Positions 24,335 through 33,738 of a DNA stretch of 42,305 nt are shown piece after piece. Source of the stretch: Planctomycetales bacterium (lineage in GTDB: Bacteria > Planctomycetota > SZUA-567); the NCBI GenBank assembly GCA_025997475.1, contig BNUQ01000013.1:1-42305 (forward strand). The letters run 5' to 3'. The position numbers were made by a program, and so were the translations under genes. The notes under the pieces were generated by a model. It was not told where the DNA came from, did no database searches, and was given only the letters and a program-made list of their open reading frames with translations. The first letter of the stretch is position 1, and every line of letters begins with the position of its first letter.

Positions 24335-27300
24335 ATCAATTGCAACAACGCTTCAGCGTTGATTTTACCGAGGTCGCCGTCGCTTAACAATCCTTCGGCG
24401 AGGCGCCGTTTGTGGCGGTGCATCTCCACGATTTTTTCCTCAATCGTGTTTTGCATCACCAACCGGTAAATGGTTACCGGTCGCGTTTGTCCGATGCGGT
24501 GCGCGCGGTCGGACGCCTGGTCTTCCGCCGCCGGATTCCACCACGGGTCTAAATGGATAACGTAATCCGCCGCCGTCAAGTTCAAGCCCTGTCCGCCGGC
24601 TTTTAGCGAAATCAAAAACAACTCGCCGGCGCCGGCTTGAAACGCCGCCACCGCTTGGCGCCGCTGTTTTTCCGGCGTCGCGCCGTCCAAGTATTGATAG
24701 GCAATCCGCCGCTCGTCCAAGCATTCCCGCGCCAGCGCCAAGTGGTCAACGAACTGGCTGAACACCAACGCCCGATGTCCGTTTTCACACAATTCTTCGA
24801 CAATCGCGCCGAATTCCGCCATTTTGGAACTCATAATTTTGCTCGTCGGGTCAACCAAGCGCGGATGACAGCAGGCGCGCCGCAAGCGCATTATTTCCGC
24901 TAAAATCCGCAGATGCCGCGCGCCCGCCGCGCCGCGCGCCGCCGGCAAACTTTGCAATTTTTCCACCGCGTCCCGCCGCGCCGCCTCGTAAAACGCCGCT
25001 TCTTCCGGCGACGGCGGCAACGTTTTGAGAATCTCGGTGCGCGGCGGCAATTCGGTCAACACCTGCGTTTTCAGTCGCCGCAAAATGAACGGTTTGAGCA
25101 ATCGTTTCAGCCGCTCGCGCGCCGCGCCGTCGTTGTTGCCTTCAATCGGCGCGGCAAAACGTTCTTGAAATTTTTTGTGCGAGCCGAGCAAGCCGCGATT
25201 GAGAAAATTGAACAGATTCCACAATTCGCCGAGATGATTTTCGATGGGCGTGCCGGTCGTTACCATCCGAAAAGCGGCGGGTAGTTTCATCGCCGCCTGC
25301 GAGCGTTTTGTCGCCGCGTTTTTGATGGCTTGCGCCTCGTCCAACACCACCGTCGCCCACTCTTTTTCCGCGAGCAATTTTTCTTCCTGTTGCAACAGCG
25401 CGTAACTGCACACCACGACCGTGTTTTTGCCGGCGTTTTTGAGCATCGCGGCGCGGTCGCCGTCGCCGAAACGGACAAATTGCAAGTCCGGCGCAAATTT
25501 TTCCGCTTCGCTCCGCCAATTGAAACAGACCGAAGTCGGCGCGACAATCAGCGCCGCGCCCGCCGCCGCGCGATGCAACAACAACGCCAACGTTTGCACC
25601 GTTTTGCCCAAGCCCATATCGTCGGCGAGACACGCGCCGAAATTCCATTCCGCCAAATTCGCCAACCATTCAAAACCGCGCCGTTGATAATCGCGCAATT
25701 CGCCGCGCAAATTCGCGGGCGGGGTGAACGGCGCGGGCGCCCGCAATTTGGCGACGAGTTGCTTCCACGCCAAATCGGCTTGAAATTCGCCGACTTCGCC
25801 GCGTAAATCGTCGAGCGTCAGCGCCGCGAGCGGCGACAACCGGACGCCGTCGGCGCCGACTTCGCCGAACGCCGACAAAGCGTCCAATTGCTCCTTAAAC
25901 GCCGCGGTCAGCGCCAAAAATTGGTCTTCGCCGATTTTAACAAAGCGTCCGGTCGCGGTCGCGTTTAACCGCAATAATTCCTGCAAACTGAGGGTCAGCG
26001 ATTCGTTGACTTTGATTTCGCCGACGACCTCGAACCAGTCGTTGCGGCGGTTGACCTGCACGCGCGAAAATTGCGGCGGCGCTTCCACGCTCCGCCGTCC
26101 GCCTTGCGGCCATTCGGCGACGACGTCGTCGCCGCAGTCGCGCAACTCCAACAAAAATTCCAAACAGTCGAGCGGGTCCGACAAACGCCACGTCTGTTCG
26201 ACGCTTTCGCCGTTGCCCAGCGCCGGACATTGAGCCATGATTTTTTCCAAGAGCGCGATTTCGGCGGGCAAATCGCGGGAGACGCGCACGCGCCGGCCGT
26301 CAAACTCGCCGACCAACAAACCGGCGCCGCGTCCGGGGCGGTAATAGCCGCCGCAGTCGCCGAATGGGCGCGCGAAAAATTCGACTTGCAAGCCGTCGCC
26401 GAGCGGCAACAGATGCGCGCGCAAACGCGGCTCCGGCGGCATTTCCTCGGCGGACGCGCCGATGCCGCCGACTTCGGACTGCACGGTCAAATACGCGCTG
26501 AAATCGTCAAGCGCCGGTTTGACCGCCGCCAACGCCGCCTGCGGAAACGCCAATTCCGCGCCGATGACTTTCGCGAGTTGCCGGTGCAACGGCGCGATTT
26601 TGACGACGCGAAAACGGGTCGGCGTTTCACGGATGAACGCGACGGACTCGTCGTCTTTGACCGGCGGCTGGATTTGTAATTTAATGCCGGTCGGCGTTTT
26701 TAGCACCAACAATTCCGGCTCGCCGCCCACGACTTCGACGCGCGCGCCGCCCGCCAAAAAAACGCGCGGATGCCCGACGAGCGCCGGCAACGCGAGGTCG
26801 TAATTCAATTCGTAGGTCGCGGTGTTTTCGCGAATTTCTTTGCTCAGCGCCGCGGCGAGACGGCGGTCGTCGTCGGTGAAACACGGCGCGGCGGTTTGCG
26901 CGGCGACGGCGCTCCACGTCAGCCGCTTGCCCTTGCCCCATTTGCCGACGACGGTCAGCGCCTGTTGCCACGCCGACAATTCGTAAATGCCGGTCGGGTC
27001 GTGATAGTCGAGTTGCCAAATCAGCCGCGCGGCTTCGGCGGCAGGCGGCGCGGCGTTTTGCAACAACGCCGTCAGCGCCGACAGCGGTCGCTCCCATTCG
27101 GCGCGCGGCGGCAACCAATCGACGACGGGCGCGCACTTGCATTTTTTTACGGCGTTGGCGAGTTTCGCCGCCCAGATTACTTCGTCGTTTTTTTCGCGGG
27201 CGGCGAGAATCGCCGCCGCTTCGACGGCGAGCCAGTCGTAACCGCCGTCGCGGGCTTGCTGAAAAAACGTTGCCAACTCGGCGCGGTGGTCGTCGAACGC

Positions 27301-28404
27301 CGCCGCTTCCCAATGCCGCGCCAGAGAGGTGAACAGCGTGGTCAACGGATGCGCGCCGCCTAAGACGTCGCCGCGGTCGTCGAGTTGCGGCGGCGGCGAC
27401 GAGTTCGGTCCTAACCGTTGTTTGACGACCCAGAACAGCGGTCGCGCCAATTCCAAGGTCGGCTGACGCTCGCAATAACGTTCGGCTTCGGCGTAATTGC
27501 GGTTTTTCAGCCACAGCAAAACGCGCAACGCCGCCGCCATCGGCGGAAAAACCGTCGCCGGCACGTTGTCCGGCGATAAATTACGACCGCTCAGCGCGTC
27601 AACCCACGCGCGGAAAAAGACCGGAATTTCCGGCGCGGTCGCCGTTTTGGCGAATTTCAACACTTTGGCGAACTTGCCGCGAAATAAATAATGATAGGCA
27701 ATTTCCGGCGCGGCTTCCGCCGCCGCGGTTTCTTCGAGCATCGTCAATAAATCGTCGGCGGGCGACAACGTGGCGAGCGCGTAACGGAGCGCGTCGCTCA
27801 GCGCTTCGACGAGAAAATTTTTAGGGAGATTTTTCAGCCAATCGCGGCGGTCGCTGTGGGCGCAAATGCCGGCGACCGGCGAAATTTTTTCGTTCGGAAA
27901 GGCGGCGGCGTTTTGTCGAAGGGCTTCGCGATACATTTTTTCGTTGCCCTGATAGAGCGCGGCGCGGGCGCGGGCGAGACCGTGTTCGGCGGTGGGCAAC
28001 CGCTCTTCCTCGCGCCAGAGCGCCGAGCGGACGGCGCCGGCGAGCGAATGGAAAATGCCGCTGTCGAGCGCGGCTTGCGACAACGCTTCGCGAATCAGCG
28101 GATTGGCGCGGATTTCGCGCCATTCGTAAAGTTTCGCCTCGTCGCCCGCGGGGGCGATTTTTTCGACGAGTTCTTTGCGCAGGAGCGATTCGACGATGAC
28201 GGGGAGGTTGCCGGACAGCCCCGAATGAAAATGCCGCGCGACGTTGCGCAACGCCCCGATACTGACCGGCGCGTAAATGACGGACAGCAACTGCAACACC
28301 AGCGTCTCGGCGGGCGTCAGCGTCCGGCAAATTTGCAACCATCGGCGGCGGTCGGCGGGGGAAGCGGTCATCGGCACCATTCGTGGCGGGAGAAGAAGTC
28401 GCAC
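24325..28404 (-). CDS. Large SNF2-family ATPase
   Basis: The protein has up to 1359 residues. The last 450 or so form a complete SNF2/Rad54-like motor: Walker A DDMGLGKTVQTLA (about 927-939), VAPTSVCFNW, VVLDEAQAIKN (about 1020), TGTPIENHLGELW, then FSQFVDHL, GGQGLNLTAADYVI and WWNPAAEDQASDRAHRIGQT (about 1287-1306). SNF2 motors move along duplex DNA, often to displace proteins. The first 900 residues are alpha-helical, then beta-rich, and not recognised; bacterial SNF2 proteins of this size often have such regulatory N-termini. The start is uncertain: a GTG at 28404, or ATGs at 28380 and 28371, none with a clear ribosome site. No methylase or nuclease lies beside it, so a defence role cannot be argued from context. 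Confidence 0.92.
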   Translation of the reverse strand: MRLLLPPRMVPMTASPADRRRWLQICRTLTPAETLVLQLLSVIYAPVSIGALRNVARHFHSGLSGNLPVIVESLLRKELVEKIAPAGDEAKLYEWREIRANPLIREALSQAALDSGIFHSLAGAVRSALWREEERLPTAEHGLARARAALYQGNEKMYREALRQNAAAFPNEKISPVAGICAHSDRRDWLKNLPKNFLVEALSDALRYALATLSPADDLLTMLEETAAAEAAPEIAYHYLFRGKFAKVLKFAKTATAPEIPVFFRAWVDALSGRNLSPDNVPATVFPPMAAALRVLLWLKNRNYAEAERYCERQPTLELARPLFWVVKQRLGPNSSPPPQLDDRGDVLGGAHPLTTLFTSLARHWEAAAFDDHRAELATFFQQARDGGYDWLAVEAAAILAAREKNDEVIWAAKLANAVKKCKCAPVVDWLPPRAEWERPLSALTALLQNAAPPAAEAARLIWQLDYHDPTGIYELSAWQQALTVVGKWGKGKRLTWSAVAAQTAAPCFTDDDRRLAAALSKEIRENTATYELNYDLALPALVGHPRVFLAGGARVEVVGGEPELLVLKTPTGIKLQIQPPVKDDESVAFIRETPTRFRVVKIAPLHRQLAKVIGAELAFPQAALAAVKPALDDFSAYLTVQSEVGGIGASAEEMPPEPRLRAHLLPLGDGLQVEFFARPFGDCGGYYRPGRGAGLLVGEFDGRRVRVSRDLPAEIALLEKIMAQCPALGNGESVEQTWRLSDPLDCLEFLLELRDCGDDVVAEWPQGGRRSVEAPPQFSRVQVNRRNDWFEVVGEIKVNESLTLSLQELLRLNATATGRFVKIGEDQFLALTAAFKEQLDALSAFGEVGADGVRLSPLAALTLDDLRGEVGEFQADLAWKQLVAKLRAPAPFTPPANLRGELRDYQRRGFEWLANLAEWNFGACLADDMGLGKTVQTLALLLHRAAAGAALIVAPTSVCFNWRSEAEKFAPDLQFVRFGDGDRAAMLKNAGKNTVVVCSYALLQQEEKLLAEKEWATVVLDEAQAIKNAATKRSQAAMKLPAAFRMVTTGTPIENHLGELWNLFNFLNRGLLGSHKKFQERFAAPIEGNNDGAARERLKRLLKPFILRRLKTQVLTELPPRTEILKTLPPSPEEAAFYEAARRDAVEKLQSLPAARGAAGARHLRILAEIMRLRRACCHPRLVDPTSKIMSSKMAEFGAIVEELCENGHRALVFSQFVDHLALARECLDERRIAYQYLDGATPEKQRRQAVAAFQAGAGELFLISLKAGGQGLNLTAADYVIHLDPWWNPAAEDQASDRAHRIGQTRPVTIYRLVMQNTIEEKIVEMHRHKRRLAEGLLSDGDLGKINAEALLQLIKS

Positions 28405-28431
28405 GTATGATACGCGAGCGGCTGGGGAATT

Positions 28432-28560
28432 TATAGAGTTTAGCAGTTTAGAGTTGAGAGTTTAGAGAATGGAGTTTTATTTTTTAAGACGCGCGAAGCG
28501 CCACCTCTGCTAAACTCTTAACTCTAAACTCTCAACTCTAATTTCTAAACTCTCCATACT
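28432..28560. repeat. Heptamer-armed hairpin element, best-preserved copy
   Basis: The left arm GTTTAGAGTTGAGAGTTTAG and the right arm (TAAACTCTTAACTCTAAACT and further) are built from the same 7-bp units in opposite orientation and could pair over about 25 bp. The core is GGAGTTTTATTTTTTAAGAC followed by GCGCGAAGCG. It lies in the divergent gap between the SNF2 gene and the 57-residue ORF. Confidence 0.88.
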
Positions 28561-28641
28561 AAACTCTGGTTTTTTCCGCGCCGTCCATAAAATCCGCCGC
28601 TTGGTTGTGTCCGTTACTCCGAACCGAAAACGAGTGTCGCC

Positions 28642-28815
28642 ATGAGTCCCGCGCTGAAAAAAGAAGAACCGGTCGTCCCCGTTACGCCCGAACAACTCGC
28701 GGCGCGCGTCGAGAAGTTGGACCGGATGTTCGTCGGACAGATGGACCATCCCGAAATGCGCGTCATTTACGACGCGGCGGCGGAACTAATCGCGCAAGGC
28801 AAAATTTATGACTGA
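28642..28815 (+). CDS. 57-residue protein overlapping the HDOD gene
   Basis: The frame MSPALKKEEPVVPVTPEQLA continues through VEKLDRMFVGQMDHPEMRV to AQGKIYD and ends inside the next gene, whose ATG lies 8 nt before this stop. Such overlap means coupled translation, which favours a real gene. It has no Cys, no membrane segment and a helical centre. The family is not recognised. It may be a partner or regulator of the HDOD protein. The ribosome site is weak. Confidence 0.6.
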   Translation: MSPALKKEEPVVPVTPEQLAARVEKLDRMFVGQMDHPEMRVIYDAAAELIAQGKIYD

Positions 28816-29662
28816 CGCCGACTTTAACATTCACGAGGTCAAAAGCCGCATCGCCCAAGTCGGCGAACTGTTTTCGTTGCCGGACGTGATTGTCCGGCTC
28901 GAACAGTTGACGCGCTCGCAATCGGTCTCGGCGACGGACATCGCGCGCGCCATCGAATCCGACGTCGCGCTGGCGGCGAAAATAATGAAAGTCGTCAATT
29001 CGCCGTTTTACGGCTTTAACCGCGTGATTTCGAGCATCAACTACGCCATCGTGATTTTGGGCTTCAAGGCGATGCGCAATTTGGTGTTGTCGGCGTTCGT
29101 GGCGGGCAAATGCGAAAACTCGATTCCCGAATTTCCGATTGTCGATTTCTGGCATTACGCGGTGGACTCGGCGGCGGCGACCGAAGAAATCGCGCGCGTT
29201 ATCGACAGTCCCGACAGCGGCAACGCTTTTGTCGCCGGTTTGCTCAATAAAATCGGGCTGATTGTGATGAACCAGTATTACCCCGCGGATTTAACCGCCG
29301 CCGTCCAAAAAAAACGCGCCGAAAACATTTCGCTGACGGACGCGGAAATGGAGTTGTGGCAATTCACGCACTACGACCTCGGCGCGCAACTGCTCGACCA
29401 TTGGAATATGCCGACGGCGGTGGTCGAAGCGTGCCGCGACCTGCGCGCGCCGACCGCCAATTCGTCGCATCTGTGCTGGATTTGCCACTTGGCGAACATT
29501 TTGACGCAGGCGTTGGGTTTCGGCGCGACGGGCGACGAGTTGATTGCGCGATTGGCGCCGGGGTGCCTGCAACAATTGAATTTGCCGTTGCCGAAAATCC
29601 CCGACCTGATGGCGCAAGTGGTCAAAAAAATTCGCGCGCAGGAACAGTGCGACCTCAATTAA
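28808..29662 (+). CDS. HDOD domain signalling protein
   Basis: The protein has 284 residues, nearly all HDOD domain: VGELFSLPDVIVRLEQL, IESDVALAAKIMKVVNSPFYGF, INYAIVILGFKAMRNLVLSAFV, and FVAGLLNKIGLIVMNQYYP. The HD dyad of true phosphohydrolases is replaced by LNK here, so it should be a non-catalytic regulator. Differences throughout show it is an old paralog of the 406-1302 protein, not a recent copy. AAGG lies before the ATG, inside the preceding 57-residue gene. Confidence 0.92.
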   Translation: MTDADFNIHEVKSRIAQVGELFSLPDVIVRLEQLTRSQSVSATDIARAIESDVALAAKIMKVVNSPFYGFNRVISSINYAIVILGFKAMRNLVLSAFVAGKCENSIPEFPIVDFWHYAVDSAAATEEIARVIDSPDSGNAFVAGLLNKIGLIVMNQYYPADLTAAVQKKRAENISLTDAEMELWQFTHYDLGAQLLDHWNMPTAVVEACRDLRAPTANSSHLCWICHLANILTQALGFGATGDELIARLAPGCLQQLNLPLPKIPDLMAQVVKKIRAQEQCDLN

Positions 29663-29688
29663 AAATTAAAAATTAAAAACTCAGGTTA
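29659..29688. repeat. Short AATTAAAA tandem arm
   Basis: Three or four AAAATTAA units immediately follow the HDOD stop codon. No facing arm or core is seen, so it is a half or decayed member of the heptamer-armed family. Confidence 0.5.
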
Positions 29689-29725
29689 CGCGCGCCAAAG
29701 AATCGCAACCGGCTTGATATAGTCG

Positions 29726-30133
29726 TTTGATGCAAAAAACGAACTTGAGCGCGTGGTCTGCGGGATGAATTTTGACGTAATACCATATTTAGATTAGCGA
29801 CTTCCGTTTGCGGTAAATTAGGACATCTCCGGCGATTAACGAGCGCCGTCCCGTAGGGGACGCAGTCCCGTAGGACGGAATGTCGGTAGAAACGATACGG
29901 TAAAAATTCCCCGTCCCGTAGGGACGGAATGTCGGTAGAAACCGTAGGACGGAATGTCGGTAGCGAGACATCAAGCGCCATTTAACCGACATTGCGTCCC
30001 TACCGACATTGCGCCCCCAAGGGGGCGGTTGTAGGTGGCGGCGGCGTTTCTACCGACATTTTGCCCCTACGGGGCAAACGGCTGATTGTCCGAGATGCGG
30101 ACAGGTTATTAGTGTTCTGATTTTTGCATCAAA
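29726..30133. mobile_element. Possible non-coding element bounded by 13-bp inverted repeats
   Basis: TTTGATGCAAAAA at 29726-29738 is exactly complementary to TTTTTGCATCAAA at 30121-30133. Between them lies the GGAATGTCGGTAGAAA repeat array (29841-30085). No transposase-like frame is visible, so this would be a MITE-like unit. The inverted pair alone is weak proof. Confidence 0.35.
29841..30085. repeat. Cluster of GTCCCGTAGGGAC / ACGGAATGTCGGTAG repeats
   Basis: Several copies of a 20-30 bp motif (CCGTAGGGACGGAATGTCGG then TAGAAA) stand in one orientation at 29868-29965 and in the opposite orientation (CTACCGACATTGCGTCCC-like) at 29985-30085. GTCCCGTAGGGAC is itself palindromic. The whole can fold into a large stem-loop. 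No protein is encoded. Confidence 0.8.
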
Positions 30134-30181
30134 TGACCATAAAAGTAAAAATCCTTAAAAACGCCGTAGGCGTTTAATTTG

Positions 30182-30398
30182 AATAACCCCGACCAAGCGA
30201 CACGTTATATCGTCGCGTAGGTCGGGGATGACGCCGCCCAATCACCGAACCCCGAGAGGGGTTCAACAAATAGTTCAACCCCTTCGGGGTTGTGGTTGGT
30301 GGTGGCGTTTTCCCCGAGTTACGCGGCGGAAAAGCATCGCCGCTTCACTCGGGGTTATTCACCTTAAGCCCCTGGCGGGGCTTTTAGCGGAATTGATG
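30182..30398. repeat. Modular stem-loop repeat related to the 290-bp elements
   Basis: Consecutive stems are CCCCGACC...GGTCGGGG enclosing AAGCGACACGTTATATCGTCGC, GAACCCCGAGAGGGGTTC, AACCCCTTCGGGGTT, CCCCGAGT...ACTCGGGG and AAGCCCCTGGCGGGGCTT. The AAGCGACACGTTnTATCGTCGC loop also occurs in the 35086 element, so the families share modules. A 65-codon open frame inside it is a by-product. Confidence 0.75.
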
Positions 30399-30474
30399 AC
30401 GGCAAAATCGCGTAGCATGAGTTAAGATAGAGTTTGATTTTTAGCGGCACTCGGCGTCATTGGGCTAATTATTC

Positions 30475-30512
30475 CATCATTCTTAATTCTGCATTCTTAA
30501 TTCTTAATTTCC
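30475..30512. repeat. Half heptamer arm (ATTCTTA units)
   Basis: Tandem ATTCTTA-type units precede the methyltransferase-like gene. The facing arm is missing. Confidence 0.45.
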
Positions 30513-30553
30513 GCGCCTCCGCCCCCCAATCACGACTAACCAAGGAATCCATA

Positions 30554-31393
30554 ATGCGCATCGCCGATAACGCCGAAGAAATTGTCGCCCGTTGGGAATG
30601 GTTTCGGCGTCCCGTGTGGGGACGCGCGGAATACGCCCTGCTCAATCCGCTGTTTCGGCAATTGCTTGCCGGTCGCGCCTCGTGCCTTTATTCCGGCGGC
30701 GCGCTCGGACGGAGCGCCCTCGACTTGGCGCAAAACGTCAACTGCGCGACGCTCGTGCATTTGCCCTCCGCCTACGGCGTCGAACGCGGACGCGAACTCG
30801 CGAAAAGCCGCAATCTGCAATGCGGTTTTATCGCCGGCGAGCGCGCTGAAATCGCCGCCCATCTGCCGCATCCGGTCGATTGTATTGTCAGTCCGAACTG
30901 GATGCTCGAACCTGATTGGCAAACGTTGAAAGCGAATTTTTCGGCGGCGTTTCAGGCGCTCAATCCGGGCGGCGTGCTGGCGTTTCCGTCGCCGCAACGC
31001 GACCGCAATTGGCAACCGTTGTTAAAAATGTTCGACGGCTGGGACGAGGACACGGTGGTTTGGCACTGTCGCGACGGGGCGCAGGCGTGCGTCTGTTTGC
31101 GGAGCAAAGCGACGCGGGAAAACGATTTTGCCGACGTTAAATATCGTTACCTCGCCACCAAAGGCGACACGGCGCAAATCGACGTGGCGGTTCGCCGCCT
31201 GCCGGCGTATTGGGCGTGGAGCAACGTGGTCGAATTGGCGAAACAAACCGGTTTTCAGGAAATTGACAGCCGCGATTTTCCGACGGGCGCGGCGGAGAGC
31301 GATTTTTCCGCGCTGGCGATTATCCGCAAACCCGGCGGCGCGGCGCCGTCCGCAAACAGCGACGGGCGACTGTTCGCGTATGCCGACTTTTAA
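30554..31393 (+). CDS. Methyltransferase-like Rossmann protein, unassigned
   Basis: The protein has 279 residues. The first half follows the class I SAM-methyltransferase layout: a strand and loop at CLYSGGALGRSALDLAQ in place of motif I, an acid-region strand ATLVHLPSAYGVERGRELAK, VDCIVSPNWMLEPDWQTLKANF as motif IV, and ALNPGGVLAFPSP as motif V. The glycine loop is SGGALG, not the usual D/E-x-GxGxG, and the acidic residue after the second strand is replaced, so SAM binding is uncertain. It could be a degenerate or non-SAM member. AAGGAATCC precedes the ATG. It is separated from fusA by a heptamer-armed element. Confidence 0.6.
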   Translation: MRIADNAEEIVARWEWFRRPVWGRAEYALLNPLFRQLLAGRASCLYSGGALGRSALDLAQNVNCATLVHLPSAYGVERGRELAKSRNLQCGFIAGERAEIAAHLPHPVDCIVSPNWMLEPDWQTLKANFSAAFQALNPGGVLAFPSPQRDRNWQPLLKMFDGWDEDTVVWHCRDGAQACVCLRSKATRENDFADVKYRYLATKGDTAQIDVAVRRLPAYWAWSNVVELAKQTGFQEIDSRDFPTGAAESDFSALAIIRKPGGAAPSANSDGRLFAYADF

Positions 31394-31395
31394 GA

Positions 31396-31533
31396 CAATT
31401 AACAATTTACAATTAACAATTTACATTTGAGGAGTTTTCATTGGCAAATCCGCACCTCGCACGCGAAGTGAATTTGAAAATCAAACTCCACCATTGTTAA
31501 TTGTAAATTGTTAATTGTTAATTGTTAATTGCT
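31396..31533. repeat. Heptamer-armed hairpin element, AATTAAC type
   Basis: The left arm is AATTAACAATTTACAATTAA and the right arm is ATTGTTAATTGTAAATTGTT; the two can pair. The core is GAGGAGTTTTCATTGGCAAA ... GCACGCGAAGTGAATTTGAA + AATCAAACTCC, with its own inner inverted sequence GGAGTTTnnnn...AAACTCC. It fills the gap before the EF-G gene. Confidence 0.88.
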
Positions 31534-31568
31534 CTACCCGCTCCGCTCCGTAAAAAAGGAATTCCGCA

Positions 31569-33641
31569 ATGCCTCCCCTCACGCCGCTCGGCAAAATCCG
31601 CAATATCGGCATTATCGCGCACATCGACGCCGGCAAGACCACCACCACCGAGCGCATCCTCTTTTATTCCGGCAAAGAACACAAAATGGGCGAAGTCCAC
31701 AACGGCGACACCGTGATGGACTTTATGCTCGACGAGCAACAGCGCGGCATCACGATTGCCTCCGCCGCCACCACGCTTCATTGGCAGGACTGCCAAATCA
31801 ACTTAATCGACACGCCGGGGCATGTCGATTTTACCGCCGAGGTCGAGCGCTCGCTCCGCGTTCTCGACGGCGCGATTACCGTTTTTTGCGGCGTCGCCGG
31901 CGTCGAGGCGCAATCCGAAACCGTTTGGCGGCAAGCCGAAAAATACGGCGTGCCGCGCCTCGCGTTTATCAACAAACTCGACCGCGCCGGCGCCGAAGTC
32001 GAACACGTCCTCGCCGAAATGCGCGACAAACTCGGCGCGGTGCCGGTGCCGGTGCAAATTCCCGTCGGGCGCGAAGACAAATTTTCCGGCGTCATCGACC
32101 TGATTACGCGGCGAATGTTGACCTTCGACGAAACCGCGCACGGCGGCATCGTCGGCGCTCTGCCGGTGCCGGACGACCTCGCCGAAGAAGTCGAATTGGC
32201 GCGCCTGCGCCTCGTCGAAACCGCCGCCGAAGCGAACGACGAACTTACCGAAAAATATCTGACCGCGGAAAATTTGAGCGACGACGACATCCGGCGCGGT
32301 CTGCGCGAACTGACCGTCGCCGCGAAAATCACGCCGGTTTTTTGCGGCTCGTCGTTGCGCAACAAAGGCGTCCAGCCGTTGCTCGACGGCGTGGTGGACT
32401 ATCTGCCCTCGCCGAAAGACCGCGGCGCGGTCGCCGGACACGAGCCGGGCAATCCCGAAAAAACCGTTCTTTGTCAGCCGCTCCGCAAAGAGCCGCTGTG
32501 CGCGCTGGCGTTCAAAATCGTCGATGACGCGCACGGACCGCTGACGTATTTGCGCGTCTATTCCGGCGAATTGCAAGAGGGCGAAAAATTGGTCGTCGCG
32601 CACAACCGGCGCAAAGAGCGGGCGGCGCGTTTGTGGCGTTTGCACGCCAACAGCCGCGAGCGGGAAACCGCCGTCGGACCGGGAGAAATCATCGGCGTCA
32701 GCGGTTTCAAATTCGCGCGGACGGGCGACACGCTATGCGCCGAAGACGGGCGGCTGGTCGAGTTGGAGCCGCCGCGTTTTCCGGCGGCGGTCATCAGCCA
32801 AGCCGTTGAGCCGCGCAGTAACGACGACCGCGACAAGTTAATGGAAGTGTTGGAAAAAGTGGCGCGGGAAGACCCGACGTTCACCTATTCGACCAACGCC
32901 GAAACGGGACAGTTGCTCATTTCGGGAATGGGCGAATTGCATTTGGAAATTATTGCCACGCGGATTATTCGCGACTACAAAGTGCCGTGCAAAACCGGCA
33001 AACCGCGCGTTACGTATCGCGAGACGATTCAAAAAGCGGCGAACGGGCAGGGCGTTTTTGCGCAGACGCTCGCGGGGCGCGAGCATTACGCGGCGGTAAC
33101 CGTCGCCGTCGAGCCGAACGCGGCGACGGAACCGGAACTGCTTATCACGGCGGCGCAAATTCCGGCGCGTCTGCACGAATTTATCCGCGAAGGATTTTTG
33201 GGCGGTTGTCAGTCGGGCGGGTTGGGCGGCTATCCGTTAATCAAAATGAAAGTAACGGTAACCGGCGGCGCGACGCGCGAAAATTGCGCGACCGACAGCG
33301 CGTTCACGGCGGCGACGGACGCGGCGATGCGCGACGCCGTCGCCCAAGCGGGCGCGGATTTGTTGGAGCCGCTGATGGCGCTGGAAGTAACGACGCCGGA
33401 GGAGTTTGTCGGCGGCATCATTCACGACCTCAACGGACGGCGCGCGGAAATTCACGAGTTGGCGCAACGGGGCAATCTGAAAGTAATCCGCGCGAAAGCG
33501 CCGCTCGCGGAAATGTTCGGCTACGCCACGGTGGTGCGCGGGCTTTCGACCGGTCGCGCGAGTTACACCTTGGAGCCGCGCGAATTCGCGCCGGTGCCGC
33601 GCAAACGCTGGCGCGAGATTTTGGGGTATGAGGCGGGGTAA
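31569..33641 (+). CDS. fusA: Elongation factor G or EF-G paralog
   Basis: This ribosomal GTPase drives translocation and, with RRF, ribosome recycling. The protein has 690 residues, full length. The GTPase domain has P-loop [13 protein letters not shown] (about 18-30), switch [14 protein letters not shown], switch [19 protein letters not shown] and FINKLDRAG. Domain II, domain III ([10 protein letters not shown]), domain IV and domain V ([24 protein letters not shown]) follow. Several positions differ from the main EF-G consensus ([11 protein letters not shown] rather than WM-EQERGIT), so this may be a second EF-G type. It stands alone, not in the str operon (rpsL, rpsG, tuf absent), which also favours a paralog. 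The ATG has AAAAAGGAATTCCGCA upstream, a good ribosome site. Confidence 0.92.
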   Translation: MPPLTPLGKIRNIGIIAHIDAGKTTTTERILFYSGKEHKMGEVHNGDTVMDFMLDEQQRGITIASAATTLHWQDCQINLIDTPGHVDFTAEVERSLRVLDGAITVFCGVAGVEAQSETVWRQAEKYGVPRLAFINKLDRAGAEVEHVLAEMRDKLGAVPVPVQIPVGREDKFSGVIDLITRRMLTFDETAHGGIVGALPVPDDLAEEVELARLRLVETAAEANDELTEKYLTAENLSDDDIRRGLRELTVAAKITPVFCGSSLRNKGVQPLLDGVVDYLPSPKDRGAVAGHEPGNPEKTVLCQPLRKEPLCALAFKIVDDAHGPLTYLRVYSGELQEGEKLVVAHNRRKERAARLWRLHANSRERETAVGPGEIIGVSGFKFARTGDTLCAEDGRLVELEPPRFPAAVISQAVEPRSNDDRDKLMEVLEKVAREDPTFTYSTNAETGQLLISGMGELHLEIIATRIIRDYKVPCKTGKPRVTYRETIQKAANGQGVFAQTLAGREHYAAVTVAVEPNAATEPELLITAAQIPARLHEFIREGFLGGCQSGGLGGYPLIKMKVTVTGGATRENCATDSAFTAATDAAMRDAVAQAGADLLEPLMALEVTTPEEFVGGIIHDLNGRRAEIHELAQRGNLKVIRAKAPLAEMFGYATVVRGLSTGRASYTLEPREFAPVPRKRWREILGYEAG

Positions 33642-33644
33642 GAG

Positions 33645-33735
33645 CAATTAACAATTCACAATTAACAATTAACAATTGTGGAGTTTGACGGTCAAAAATT
33701 CGCTTCGTGGTCGCCGATGAATCTTTGCTAATCAA
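33645..33735. repeat. Left half of a heptamer-armed element
   Basis: AATTAACAATTCACAATTAA arm and a core (GGAGTTTGACGGTCAAAAAT then TCGCTTCGTGG) are directly followed by the 290-bp element at 33739. The same order, half element then 290-bp element, is seen at 8294-8649. Confidence 0.6.
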
Positions 33736-33738
33736 AAT

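Noticed and set aside
24325..28404. SNF2 gene as part of a phage-defence system (DISARM or similar).
   Set aside because: No methylase, DUF1998, nuclease or phospholipase-D gene is adjacent; neighbours are hisC and an HDOD gene.
29690..29840. Minus-strand fragments such as WYYVKIHPADHALKFVF.
   Set aside because: They look protein-like over about 35 codons but I could not match them to a family; too weak to call a pseudogene.
30228..30425. A 65-codon frame upstream of the methyltransferase-like gene.
   Set aside because: It translates the modular stem-loop repeat and lacks a ribosome site.
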